Source of the DNA: Bdellovibrionales bacterium
Lineage (GTDB): Bacteria; Bdellovibrionota; Bdellovibrionia; Bdellovibrionales; Bdellovibrionaceae
Direction of reading: 5' to 3'
Length of the DNA: 64,000 nucleotides
Assembly: GCA_018266295.1 (NCBI GenBank)
Contig: JAFEAQ010000008.1
Location: forward strand, 62,001 to 126,000
Notes under the pieces: generated by a model
Database searches by the model: none
The model's input: only the letters and a program-made list of their open reading frames with translations
Told to the model about the DNA's origin: nothing
In this document: in pieces, positions 44,186 through 52,898 of the stretch
Numbering within the stretch: position 1 is the first letter of the stretch
Layout: each line of letters opens with the position of its first letter
Program-made: the position numbers and the translations under genes

Positions 44186-44584
44186 ATGGCAGCAGCAGAA
44201 AAATTCTACTACGCTACTGGAAGAAGAAAAACGAGCTCAGCACGTGTTTTCTTGAAGCCTGGTAAAGGCACCATCACAATCAACGGCAAAAAAGCAAACG
44301 ACTACCTTAAGAGAATGCAATCTCGCATGGTAATCTTGCAACCAATCGATGCTGTTGGACAAACTGACAAGTTCGACGTTCGTGTAACAGTTGCTGGTGG
44401 CGGTGAAAACGGTCAAGCAGGTGCTGTTCGTCACGGTATCACTCGCGCACTTGTTGCTTTCAACCCAGAGTTCAAAACTGTGTTGAAAAAAGCTGGCTTC
44501 GTTACTCGCGACCCTCGTATGGTTGAGCGTAAGAAGTACGGAAAAGCGGGCGCTCGTCGTCGCTACCAATACTCAAAACGCTAA
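44186..44584 (+). CDS. rpsI: 30S ribosomal protein S9
   Basis: Opens [19 protein letters not shown], and ends in the basic tail with [18 protein letters not shown] that contacts tRNA in the P site. 132 residues, normal. A perfect Rho-independent terminator follows at 44612. Confidence 0.98.
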   Translation: MAAAEKFYYATGRRKTSSARVFLKPGKGTITINGKKANDYLKRMQSRMVILQPIDAVGQTDKFDVRVTVAGGGENGQAGAVRHGITRALVAFNPEFKTVLKKAGFVTRDPRMVERKKYGKAGARRRYQYSKR

Positions 44585-44611
44585 TCGTTTTGTTTGTATC
44601 AAAACTCGGAA

Positions 44612-44642
44612 AGAGGATCTGGAAACAGATCCTCTTTTTTTT
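44612..44642 (+). terminator. Rho-independent terminator of rplM-rpsI
   Basis: AGAGGATCTG (44612-44621), GAAA tetraloop, CAGATCCTCT (44626-44635) and a T-run to 44643. A 10-base perfect stem with a stable loop. Confidence 0.93.
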
Positions 44643-45058
44643 TGCCCGACGAGGCCGGCCTTCAGCCTGCTCGTCGGTGGGTTGGATTCTGAAAAGGTAC
44701 CAGGTCGCTTTTCCGGATCAGAGTTTTTATATTGGGTTTGGGAGTTTGGGATGGCTCCGCAGATCTTCCTGCATCCTGCAGTCGGGGCGACTGCCCCGAA
44801 CCCCGTAAAGGTCGGCCGTCGTGGCCGACCTTTCGACGTAACTTAAGAAAAATATATCGGCATCAGTACTTGTCTTCACTGTACGGAGAACTGACGGCCT
44901 GGATGGCCGTCAGTACGCGGAGCTCGAGGCTGGGGCCTCGATTCACATGGATGGAGAAAGAAGTGCGGAGCCACCACAGACTCGCAAATTCAAGACACAA
45001 AAAAACCCGCAGAGGGGGAGCTCGTGCGGGCTTTTTCGTTTTTTATTTTCAGTGCTAA
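44643..45058. other. gene-free hairpin array; copy 1 of a structured intergenic element
   Basis: No credible gene. Stems are CCGACGAG/CTCGTCGG (44646-44653, 44670-44677), TCGGGGC/GCCCCGA (44782-44799), AAAGGTCGGCC-gtcgt-GGCCGACCTTT (44807-44833), ACTGACGGCC-tggat-GGCCGTCAGT (44890-44914) and TCGAGGC/GCCTCGA (44924-44941). Blocks ACTTAA (44841), AGTACTTG (44865), GTACGGAGAACTGACGGCC (44881-44899) and GAAGTGCGGAGCCA (44960-44973) recur in the same order at 62.8-63.0 kb. GGCTCCGCA (44753-44761) is the inverse of TGCGGAGCC (44964-44972). Confidence 0.6.
44999..45036 (-). terminator. Rho-independent terminator, minus-strand reading, possibly two-way
   Basis: CCCGCA (45006-45011) pairs with TGCGGG (45025-45030); the A-run before it and the T-run after it extend the stem and supply T-tracts on both strands. 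It lies just downstream of the minus-strand gene at 45059-45451. Confidence 0.8.
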
Positions 45059-45451
45059 CTACAATTTCGTGCACTCAAGCGGATACACGTTGCCCTTTGC
45101 TGAGAGCAAGCCCGACCACTTGCCGTTGTCGAGGCCCACTGCCAAGACGCCGGCGTCGCGGATCACGCCGTCATCGCCTTGCTGGAATTGATCGCCCAAT
45201 GCCAGTGTCGTTACTTGGCCGGCATCCACTTGCTTTTGGAAGCTGCCTTTTTCCATCTGCATGAATAAGTTTGAAACCGATTTGTCGTTTACGTCGATCG
45301 TGACGAAATCAACCGCTTCACTATCTGAGACAGCGATGTCTACGGTGACCGTCGAAGTTTTTGCAGGAACAGTGCACTTGAATACAGGAACTTGTGCCGC
45401 ATGAGCAGAAAAACCAGCAAGCAATGCGAGACCGAAAATAGCTTTTTTCAT
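45059..45451 (-). CDS. exported hypothetical protein, 130 aa
   Basis: Signal peptide MKKAIFGLALLAGFSAHA-A. The mature chain is all-beta, acidic, with cysteines at each end (FKCTV and LECTK) likely bridged, and resembles the texture of the exported protein at 17351. No family assigned. I start at 45451, where AAGGGG precedes ATG; the frame extends to 45496 without a ribosome site. It has its own terminator. Confidence 0.68.
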   Translation of the reverse strand: MKKAIFGLALLAGFSAHAAQVPVFKCTVPAKTSTVTVDIAVSDSEAVDFVTIDVNDKSVSNLFMQMEKGSFQKQVDAGQVTTLALGDQFQQGDDGVIRDAGVLAVGLDNGKWSGLLSAKGNVYPLECTKL

Positions 45452-45711
45452 TTTGAGACCCCTTAAGTGGTTGTCAGTTGTTTTTGTGGGCCTCACGCTA
45501 TTTCAATTCACATATCCCAGCAATGGAGAACCCTTGAAGTTCTGGTTACGGCTCTGTCACGGAAATTCCCGGCGTTTCAGAGTGAGAATTGCTAATAAGT
45601 ACCGTAGACAGCGTCAAGTTTCTAGCCGCCCTAGCCGAATATATTAAGACGAGAGTCGGTATCGGGATTGCATTCTAAAACACTGAAAGAAGCAATCACG
45701 TTGGGGGATTA

Positions 45712-46326
45712 ATGAAAAGGTACGTATTTGCAGGTTTCGCATTTTGCCTCGTTGTAGGCTTTCAAAATTGCAGCCGCAATCAGCTCTCCGATAACGTTAA
45801 TAACGATGCTTTAAGCAATCCGGCGGAGGTTACTCCTGCTGAGAAGGTCGACGTGTCTCAAACTGAGGCGCTCGAAATTCCGGAGAGTGCTTATCTCGAA
45901 GCTCAGCTTCAGGCTGATATTACTCAGTCAAAACCAACTTCGACATTCGCTAGCCATCACCTTGAAATCGACGTTAAAACCGGCGTAGTTCACGTCGTAG
46001 ATCAAAACAATGAAGTCGTTGCAGGTGTTCAATACTGCCTGTCTTCTTCAGATATGAGCGAATTGCGCAGTATCCTTGCTTCATCTAAAGTGTGTGAAGA
46101 CAAAGCTGCGGTGGATGAAAACCTCAACTGCACAATGGAATACAAATTCCCTTATGCAAAACTTCACTTCTCGGATTCAGAGCTGGCTTTGGGTGAGTCT
46201 ATGAGTGGTTGCCATAAGGGTCCTGACCTCTGTGGTGAATCGAAAGACTTGCTTCAGGGTTTCTTGGCCCATGTTCAAAACAACTTGGCTGCTAAGAAGT
46301 GCGAGTTCCAAGTTGTTTCTAAGTAA
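45712..46326 (+). CDS. lipoprotein with FQNC lipobox, 204 aa
   Basis: The signal peptide ends VVGFQNCS with Cys20 as the expected lipid site; Asn at -1 is atypical of lipoboxes but recurs in this genome (compare the lectin lipoprotein at 52899). A polar linker (~25-75) leads to a domain with six cysteines (YCLSS, KVCED, LNCTM, GCHKG, LCGES, KCEFQ). No known fold recognised. The neighbouring terminator at 46374 ends it. Confidence 0.68.
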   Translation: MKRYVFAGFAFCLVVGFQNCSRNQLSDNVNNDALSNPAEVTPAEKVDVSQTEALEIPESAYLEAQLQADITQSKPTSTFASHHLEIDVKTGVVHVVDQNNEVVAGVQYCLSSSDMSELRSILASSKVCEDKAAVDENLNCTMEYKFPYAKLHFSDSELALGESMSGCHKGPDLCGESKDLLQGFLAHVQNNLAAKKCEFQVVSK

Positions 46327-46373
46327 GTTCATTGAGTGGGCGATGAGTCCGCTAGCAACGTGAGAAATAAAAG

Positions 46374-46401
46374 AGGCCCTCGAAAGGGCCTTTTTCTTTT
46401 T
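46374..46401 (+). terminator. Rho-independent terminator, probably bidirectional
   Basis: AGGCCCT (46374-46380), loop CGAA, AGGGCCT (46385-46391), then a T-rich run to 46401. The reverse strand also has T-rich sequence after the stem, so it can serve the convergent alaS. Confidence 0.88.
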
Positions 46402-46444
46402 GTATTTCAGCTTAAAAATTTATTTTTTGAATTCTCAAGAGGGC

Positions 46445-49162
46445 TTATTGCAAGCCGACCATCTGCTGCACTTTTTTGAAGGCATCGGCGATCTTCGTGC
46501 GATCCGGAGCCGCGCCTTGAGCGAAGTCTGGGCGACCTCCGCCTTTACCGCCCATCACTGCCGCGACCTCTTTCAACAAGTTCCCGGCAGAATATTCTGT
46601 CGAGATGTCTTTGCTGACGGAGACGATCACTGGATGTGAACCATCGCCTTGGCCGATCACAACCACGATCCCTTTTTGGATCTTGTTTTTCAAGTGGTCC
46701 GTTACTTCAGCCAAGACTTGACGATCATCCAAAGCGACATCTGCAAGAACGAGCTTCGCAGCGCCTGCTTTTGTCGTAAAGTTCTGAGCCTTGCTGGCAA
46801 GATCGTCGACGTTGATTTGACCACCTTGGAGTTTTTTGATTTCTTTTTCAAGGTTCTTGATCTCGGTCTTTTTGTTTTCAATCCAAGGAGCCAGCGATGT
46901 ATCGGTGCTTGCGCTTGTAGAGAAGTGCGACCATGCAGATTCTAAGCCTGCAGCCACGCGGGCTTGTTGATTCTGCTGAATTCCGTAAAGTGCGTACTGA
47001 ACCGCAAGGTCACCGGTAATAGCTTCGATACGACGAACGCCGGCGCTCACGCCGCCCTCGGAAACCACTTTGAACATGCGAATCTGAGACGTGTTTTTTA
47101 CGTGAGTACCGCCGCAAAGTTCGCACGAGAAATCGCCCATCGTAAGAACGCGGACGTTGTCGCCGTACTTTTCACCGAACAAAGCCATGGCGCCTTTTGC
47201 GATCGCTGCTTTGTGGCTCATGTTATCCACCTGAACGTCGACGGCTTTGCCGATCTCGTCATTCACGAGGCTTTCGATTTGTGCAATTTCTTCCGCTGTG
47301 AGGGCCTTGTTGTGAGTAAAGTCAAAACGTGTACGGGTCGGGTCTACTAAAGATCCGGCTTGAGTCACGTGAGGTCCCAAAACCTTACGAAGAGCCGCGT
47401 GCATCAAGTGAGTTGCAGAGTGATTCGACATGGTATTGCGACGAGCACTTTCAGCCACTTGCACATGCATTGTGTCGCCAACTTTGATTTCGCCGGAAAC
47501 CATTTCCACGTGGTGAATGTGAACATCCGAAGACTTCGTGGTGTTATGTACTTCCAAAGTCGTCGAATCATTTTTCATGGTGCCTTGGTCGCCGACCTGA
47601 CCGCCACCCTCAGCATAGAACGGGGTCTTGTTCAAGATCACTAAGCCGGACTGACCCGCCTTCAAGCTTGTCACAGTTTTTGTACCATCAGAAAGAGCCA
47701 CAACATTGCACTGACCAGCCATAGAGTCATAGCCAGTGAATTGGGTTGGACCACTTTTGGTCGCAGTATCTTGGGCGAACTTGATCAGGTGAGCTTCGTC
47801 AGCCTGCATGCCTTTGCCCTTCCAAGAGGCGCGAGCTTTGGTACGAGCGGCCTCCATTTCTTTTTCGAAAGCAGCTTCATCGGCTGTCATACCTTTTTCG
47901 GCAGCAATCAAAGCCGTCAAATCAGCAGGGAATCCGTAGGTGTCATAGAGTTTGAAAATAACTTCACCAGAGAGAGATTTTTGGCCTTTGGCCTGAGCTT
48001 TCGCGATTTCATCATTCAAGATGTGTGAGCCTTGATCCAGAGTCGCCATAAAGCGAGTCTCTTCATCCTTCACAGTCGTCAGGATGATTTGCTTGCGAGC
48101 TTTCAACTCAGGGTAAACATCACCCATATGGTCGATCAACGATTCAACCATCGCTGGCAAGAACGAGTGTTTGTCATTGAGCTTATGACCGAAACGGATT
48201 GCGCGTCTCATGATACGGCGAAGAACGTAGCCGCGGCCTTCATTCGAAGGCAAAGCGCCGTCGGCAATAAGGAATCCAGTCGAACGGCAGTGATCCGCCA
48301 AAACGCGGATCGCGGCTGTGCGCTCGCGAACTTCAGGATTTTTTGCAAGCACGTCAACGTCAGTGATGTATTCGAAGCCGCCGATTTTGCAAGCGCGCTC
48401 AATCATCGGTGCGAATAAGTCTGTATCGTAGTTATTAAACTTACCTTGCATTGCTGCCGTCATACGCTCGAGACCGCCGCCAGTATCGACAGACGGTTTC
48501 GGAAGTGGAGTCATCGTGCCCGGAGGATTCTCGAAGTATTGCATGAAGACCAAGTTCCAGATTTCAACGAAGCGGTCTTCACCAGCTGCGATCCCTTTGT
48601 AAGGATCGGATTCTTTACCGGCTTTTGGGCCGTGATCGTAGAAGATCTCAGTACAAGGACCGCAAGGGCCTGTGTCGCCCATTTTCCAGAAGTTGTCTTT
48701 GTCGAAACGGAAGATGCGCTCGCGAGGAACGCCTTCTTGGTTGTGCCAAATGTCTGCAGCTTCATCGTCAGACAAGTGAACAGTCACATAGAGTTTCTCT
48801 TTTGGAATTTTGAGTTCTTTTGTGAGGAATTCCCACGCAAAGTGAATCGCGTCTTTCTTGAAGTAATCGCCGAAAGAGAAGTTCCCCATCATTTCAAAGA
48901 ATGTGTGGTGACGAGCTGTGAAGCCGACGTTTTCCAAGTCATTGTGTTTACCACCGGCGCGGACGCATTTTTGAGCTGTCACGGCGCGAGTGTAATCGCG
49001 TTTTTCAAGACCTAAGAAAGTGTTCTTGAACTGATTCATGCCGGCGTTCGCGAAGAGCAGAGTCGGATCGTTTTCAGGAATCAAAGAAGAAGAAGGCACC
49101 ACGGTGTGGCCGTTCTTTTTGAAGTAGTTAATAAACGCGCTTCTGATTTCAGAGCTCTTCAT
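46445..49162 (-). CDS. alaS: Alanyl-tRNA synthetase
   Basis: Full-length class II synthetase (905 residues). The N-terminal catalytic core begins MKSSEIRSAFINYF and includes the GPCGPCTEIFYD loop and RRIMRRAIRFG. The editing domain has HSATHLMHAAL and CELCGGTHV, which bind zinc and clear mischarged Ser/Gly. The C-terminal C-Ala part ends with GGKGGGRPDFAQG. Starts inside the last 14 bases of recX with AAAGGTG as its ribosome site. Confidence 0.97.
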   Translation of the reverse strand: MKSSEIRSAFINYFKKNGHTVVPSSSLIPENDPTLLFANAGMNQFKNTFLGLEKRDYTRAVTAQKCVRAGGKHNDLENVGFTARHHTFFEMMGNFSFGDYFKKDAIHFAWEFLTKELKIPKEKLYVTVHLSDDEAADIWHNQEGVPRERIFRFDKDNFWKMGDTGPCGPCTEIFYDHGPKAGKESDPYKGIAAGEDRFVEIWNLVFMQYFENPPGTMTPLPKPSVDTGGGLERMTAAMQGKFNNYDTDLFAPMIERACKIGGFEYITDVDVLAKNPEVRERTAAIRVLADHCRSTGFLIADGALPSNEGRGYVLRRIMRRAIRFGHKLNDKHSFLPAMVESLIDHMGDVYPELKARKQIILTTVKDEETRFMATLDQGSHILNDEIAKAQAKGQKSLSGEVIFKLYDTYGFPADLTALIAAEKGMTADEAAFEKEMEAARTKARASWKGKGMQADEAHLIKFAQDTATKSGPTQFTGYDSMAGQCNVVALSDGTKTVTSLKAGQSGLVILNKTPFYAEGGGQVGDQGTMKNDSTTLEVHNTTKSSDVHIHHVEMVSGEIKVGDTMHVQVAESARRNTMSNHSATHLMHAALRKVLGPHVTQAGSLVDPTRTRFDFTHNKALTAEEIAQIESLVNDEIGKAVDVQVDNMSHKAAIAKGAMALFGEKYGDNVRVLTMGDFSCELCGGTHVKNTSQIRMFKVVSEGGVSAGVRRIEAITGDLAVQYALYGIQQNQQARVAAGLESAWSHFSTSASTDTSLAPWIENKKTEIKNLEKEIKKLQGGQINVDDLASKAQNFTTKAGAAKLVLADVALDDRQVLAEVTDHLKNKIQKGIVVVIGQGDGSHPVIVSVSKDISTEYSAGNLLKEVAAVMGGKGGGRPDFAQGAAPDRTKIADAFKKVQQMVGLQ

Positions 49163-49700
49163 AAATCACCTTTCGCACAGTATCTGGATCAAATCCCCGC
49201 GCCGCTAAAAAGCGTGCGACCCGGGCCTGTTCTTTGCGTTTGTCTTCGTAAGACAAAGCTTCAAAACCGGAAAATTTATTCTTCACAAGAGTGAGGGCCT
49301 TTTCAAGTTCCAAATCACGATCTGTAGAAACCGCGGGAAGGCCCTTTTCTTTGAGTTTGTTATTGATGTAGGCAATGCCCTTGTTTTTACGGTGAAGAAT
49401 CCCTGCCATTTTGCCGGCAAGGACCTCTTCATCACCGAGCCACTTGTTATCGCGGGCAAATTGAATCGCATTCTCGATCGCCTCTGCGATCTCTTTGCGA
49501 TTCTCTTCAGTGTCTTCGGTGAATTCGCGACCGTCTTTTTGAGCAGCCCGTTTGCGGAACATGAGATTGCGGCGGAAGTATTCTTTGAGCTTCTTACGCA
49601 ATTCCAGTTCGGAATGGTCACGCATCGCTACGAGGTCCATGACCTTGCGTTTAGCGTAACTTTTATGGCTGTAAGGGGTTGACGACGTCGGTTGCGACAT
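49149..49700 (-). CDS. recX: RecX-family regulatory protein
   Basis: Helical three-repeat protein. HSELELRKKLKEYF is the first repeat, GIAYINNKLKEKGL the second and ARVARFLAARGFDPDTVRKVI the third. RecX binds the RecA filament groove and limits its activity. At 183 residues it carries a 30-50 residue charged insertion after the first repeat (~45-75). It overlaps alaS by 14 bases; recA lies 1.9 kb away on the other strand. Confidence 0.85.
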   Translation of the reverse strand: MSQPTSSTPYSHKSYAKRKVMDLVAMRDHSELELRKKLKEYFRRNLMFRKRAAQKDGREFTEDTEENRKEIAEAIENAIQFARDNKWLGDEEVLAGKMAGILHRKNKGIAYINNKLKEKGLPAVSTDRDLELEKALTLVKNKFSGFEALSYEDKRKEQARVARFLAARGFDPDTVRKVIYEEL

Positions 49701-49785
49701 CCCAAGGTTTTAGCATTTTTTCGAGAGTGGAGATAGAGGGGAGTTCCGCACGCGCTGCGTCCGGAAACAGGGCCTGGCACTTATT

Positions 49786-50391
49786 CTACCATTCGTATTT
49801 TAGGAACATTTGCGTTTTGCTGTCGGCGGTACGGTGCTCAACACCGAATTTGGTGTTGTGGCTGAGAGTCTGTGAGAGATCGACGCGGGTGTTACCCGGA
49901 TCGGCGGTAAAATTCATGCAGGTGTTTTCGCCGAGTTCGTATTTCAAAGAATTGACTCGCATGAAGCGGAGATTCTGTCTGGTTTTATGGGAGTCAGAGG
50001 ACGCCTGGACCGGCTGAGAAGAGTTGGCAGCAGCACTCTGTCCCGGCGAAGGAGCTTCGTTTTCGGTGTCGTCTTTGTGAGTGATATCCTGAACCCACGA
50101 GTTCAGTTTATCGTTCATCGCTTTTTCAAGTTTTTTATCGTAGCCATTCAATAAAATGGAACCTTGGCGCTGCATCCAATCATTGCGGACGGATTCAAAA
50201 TCACTCCCACCTTGGGGCGTGGCGAGAGTTTCCGGAACTTTGTCGTGAGCTTGAAAGGCATTCATTTCATTGATGATTTTAAGAGAGCTCGTCGAATCCC
50301 AATCGCTCGGGCTGACGCTCGAGAAATTCTGGTAGCTGATGAACAGCATAAAGATCGCAGCAAGTATAAATACTCGTGGTATGAGTCTCAT
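49786..50391 (-). CDS. membrane-anchored hypothetical protein, 201 aa
   Basis: The N-terminus (MRLIPRVFILAAIFMLFISYQNFSS) resembles the FQNC lipoprotein signals of this genome, but the Cys position is Phe23, so it would be anchored by an uncleaved helix rather than lipid. The rest is polar, with a Ser/Ala/Gln linker (~110-140) and a C-terminal strand-rich end with FGVEHRTAD and FLKYEW. No family recognised. ATG 50391 chosen. Confidence 0.55.
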   Translation of the reverse strand: MRLIPRVFILAAIFMLFISYQNFSSVSPSDWDSTSSLKIINEMNAFQAHDKVPETLATPQGGSDFESVRNDWMQRQGSILLNGYDKKLEKAMNDKLNSWVQDITHKDDTENEAPSPGQSAAANSSQPVQASSDSHKTRQNLRFMRVNSLKYELGENTCMNFTADPGNTRVDLSQTLSHNTKFGVEHRTADSKTQMFLKYEW

Positions 50392-50463
50392 GATCAAAGT
50401 ATAACATAAGGGGTTGTTTGCTCAGAGGATTCCCCAAGGGAATCTCAATTTGAGACACCATTT

Positions 50464-51000
50464 GTGGACGTAGAATTGTTGAACGAGATAAAAATGCTTG
50501 AAAACGCTCAAGGGCTTAGAAAATTCCTTAAAAACTTAGCGACATTTTTCGGCGTCGGTTTCTTTCCGAAGGGACCCGGGACGGCCGGAACTGTGGCGAC
50601 GATTCCGCTGGTTTTGCTGCTTTCGTGGGCAGGCCCACTTGTTTACATGGCGTTCGTGATCATTCTTTTACCGCTGGCAGTCATTTCTGCTCAGGTCTAC
50701 GAAGACGATAAGGGCGGCCACGATCACAAAGAAATCGTGATCGATGAGGTGCTGGGCTTTATGATCGCGATGACATGGCTTCCCATGACATGGAAAGCAA
50801 TGCTGGCGGGCTTTTTATTATTTCGAGTGCTGGACATCTTCAAGCCTTTTCCCATAGGATATTTAGATAAGAAAATTCCGGGGGGACTCGGGGTTGTGCT
50901 TGATGATGTCGCAGCAGGAATTATCGCGAGTATAATTTTGCAATATCTCTATCAGCACACCGATTGGTTAGGTGCTCAGGTCATGGTGTTCACTTCATGA
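50464..51000 (+). CDS. pgpA: Phosphatidylglycerophosphatase A
   Basis: Dephosphorylates phosphatidylglycerol phosphate in the inner membrane. FFPKGPGTAGTVATIPL and the EIVIDEVLGFMIAMTWLP stretch with the acidic pair match PgpA; four hydrophobic helices are visible. 178 residues from GTG 50464, or 168 from ATG 50494; neither has a strong ribosome site. Its stop overlaps the next start (ATGA). Confidence 0.9.
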   Translation: MDVELLNEIKMLENAQGLRKFLKNLATFFGVGFFPKGPGTAGTVATIPLVLLLSWAGPLVYMAFVIILLPLAVISAQVYEDDKGGHDHKEIVIDEVLGFMIAMTWLPMTWKAMLAGFLLFRVLDIFKPFPIGYLDKKIPGGLGVVLDDVAAGIIASIILQYLYQHTDWLGAQVMVFTS

Positions 51001-51503
51001 ATGATTATCAAACCGGCATTCTCCTGCAGGAACTTTTGAGGTTACTTCGCTCACGCACTCTGAAAATCGGATTTGCTGAGAGTTGTACCGGTGGACTTCT
51101 TTCCGCGACCCTGACCGCTTTACCAGGTGTTTCGGATGTCTTTATGGGGTCCATAGTGAGTTACTCCTACGAAGCCAAAATGGATTTGTTGGAGGTCTCA
51201 GCCAGCACTTTAAAGGATGAAGGTGCTGTGAGCGAATCCATCGCTCGTCAAATGGCGCAAGGAGCGCGCAAGCAGTTAAAAGTCGACGTTGCGGTTGCAA
51301 TTACCGGAATAGCTGGTCCGACGGGTGGAACCCCGGACAAGCCAGTAGGCACTGTATGCTTTGCAGTCAGTGGCCCCGGAGTTGCTAACGGAGAAACTAA
51401 AGAGGTTTCAGTGCGCAAGCACTTCTCCGGTGGCCGCGAGGAAGTTCAACAAGCTTCTGTCCGCTTTGCGCTGGAATTTGTGATTGCGAGTTTAAAAATT
51501 TAA
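50997..51503 (+). CDS. pncC: Nicotinamide-nucleotide amidohydrolase (CinA C-terminal domain, PncC)
   Basis: Contains IGFAESCTGGLLSATLTALPG with the catalytic Ser and VAITGIAGPTGGTPDKPVGTV, the CinA-C signatures. Converts nicotinamide mononucleotide to nicotinate mononucleotide, recycling NAD. Only the C-terminal domain is present; the N-terminal molybdopterin-like CinA domain is absent. 168 residues from ATG 50997, overlapping the pgpA stop. recA starts 51 bases after it, the widely found cinA-recA order. Confidence 0.92.
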   Translation: MNDYQTGILLQELLRLLRSRTLKIGFAESCTGGLLSATLTALPGVSDVFMGSIVSYSYEAKMDLLEVSASTLKDEGAVSESIARQMAQGARKQLKVDVAVAITGIAGPTGGTPDKPVGTVCFAVSGPGVANGETKEVSVRKHFSGGREEVQQASVRFALEFVIASLKI

Positions 51504-51554
51504 CAGTTCTAACAACAGGTTCACTCCCGGGGATGGGGGTGAGGAAGGAATAAA

Positions 51555-52736
51555 ATGGCAGCTCCTACTAAAGAAAAAGAGTCTGGCGATCAAAAAGCTC
51601 ACGGAGAAAAGGTGAAAGCCCTCGAATTGGCGGTTTCAACGATTGAAAAGCAATTCGGTAAAGGCTCCATCATGCGTTTAGGAGAAAATGACAGTCTTGT
51701 AAAAGACGTTGAAGCGATCAGCACAGGCGCATTGAGCTTGGATATCGCTTTGGGTATCGGCGGTTTGCCAAAAGGTCGTATCGTAGAAATCTACGGTCCT
51801 GAATCTTCTGGTAAAACAACGATTGCATTGTCGACAATCGCTCAAGCTCAGAAAAAGGGCGGCGTTGTTGCTTTCGTCGATGCAGAACATGCTTTGGACG
51901 TAAACTACGCTCGTAAATTGGGTGTTAACACAGAAGATCTTTTGATCTCTCAACCAGACACGGGTGAGCAGGCTCTTGAGATCACTGAAACTTTGGTTCG
52001 CTCTGGCGCGATCGACGTTCTTGTTGTCGACTCCGTAGCTGCCTTGGTTCCACGTGCCGAGATCGAAGGCGAAATGGGCGACAGCCACATGGGTCTTCAA
52101 GCTCGTTTGATGTCACAAGCTCTTCGTAAATTGACAGGTGTGATTGCTCGTTCAAACACTCTTGTTATCTTCATCAATCAGATCCGTATGAAAATCGGCG
52201 TGATGTTCGGTAACCCAGAGACGACAACGGGTGGTAATGCATTGAAGTTCTACGCTTCTGTTCGTTTGGATGTACGCCGTGTGGGCGCGATCAAAAACGG
52301 TGAGGACGTGACTGGAAACCGTACTGCGGTGAAAGTTGTGAAGAACAAGATGGCACCTCCGTTCACGAAAGTTGAATTCGACTTGATGTACGGTGAAGGG
52401 ATCTCTGAGGCGGGCGACTTGCTCGACTTGGCAACAACTGCAAACTTCATCGAGAAGTCTGGCGCATGGTACTCACACAATGGTGAGCGCATGGGTCAAG
52501 GCCGCGACCAAGCGAAGCAGTTCTTGAAAGATCACCCAGAGTTGATGAAAGAGCTTCGCGCGAAGATCTTGGCTTCACACGGTATCGGCAAACTTTTGAT
52601 GTCGACTCCAGAAGCGGGCGCTGAAGGCTCTGAAGCTGAAGCACACGCTGAAGAAGCAACACCAGCTGCAAAGTCTGCAAAGAAAGCGGACAAAGCAGAG
52701 AAATCTGAAAAGTCAGACAAAAAATCTAAGCACTAG
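51555..52736 (+). CDS. recA: Recombinase RecA
   Basis: Walker A GPESSGKT at 81-88, the [20 protein letters not shown] loop, and the [17 protein letters not shown] segment are all present. It forms the strand-exchange filament and drives SOS cleavage of LexA-type repressors. 393 residues: the C-terminal tail is longer than usual and made of Ala, Glu, Lys and Ser, ending KSDKKSKH. Ribosome site GAGGAAGGA. No clear SOS box lies in the 51-base gap from pncC, so expression may come from upstream promoters. Confidence 0.97.
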   Translation: MAAPTKEKESGDQKAHGEKVKALELAVSTIEKQFGKGSIMRLGENDSLVKDVEAISTGALSLDIALGIGGLPKGRIVEIYGPESSGKTTIALSTIAQAQKKGGVVAFVDAEHALDVNYARKLGVNTEDLLISQPDTGEQALEITETLVRSGAIDVLVVDSVAALVPRAEIEGEMGDSHMGLQARLMSQALRKLTGVIARSNTLVIFINQIRMKIGVMFGNPETTTGGNALKFYASVRLDVRRVGAIKNGEDVTGNRTAVKVVKNKMAPPFTKVEFDLMYGEGISEAGDLLDLATTANFIEKSGAWYSHNGERMGQGRDQAKQFLKDHPELMKELRAKILASHGIGKLLMSTPEAGAEGSEAEAHAEEATPAAKSAKKADKAEKSEKSDKKSKH

Positions 52737-52810
52737 TGCGCGGAAGCGCAGGAGGTGGCGGGCCAGCGGCCCAAAACCGGACTATGCCAGATTAAGTTCA
52801 AAAAAAGGAA

Positions 52811-52843
52811 ACCCGCCGTCGCTATTGCTACGGCGGGTTTTTT
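52811..52843 (+). terminator. Rho-independent terminator after recA
   Basis: ACCCGCCGT (52811-52819), loop of 10, ACGGCGGGT (52830-52838), then T-run. A strong 9-base stem. Confidence 0.92.
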
Positions 52844-52898
52844 ATTTGGAACACATGCAGGCGGAGGGATTGGGGGCCGATCTGCATGTTTTGGGACA

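Noticed and set aside
44753..44973. GGCTCCGCA and TGCGGAGCC as terminal inverted repeats of a transposon
   Set aside because: The interval is 220 bases with no transposase and no visible target-site duplication; a small MITE cannot be excluded, but an ordinary insertion sequence is not supported.
44732..45058. Open frame in the intergenic region after rpsI
   Set aside because: It runs through several hairpins, has Arg/Gly-rich random composition and no ribosome site; the DNA is better read as structured non-coding sequence.
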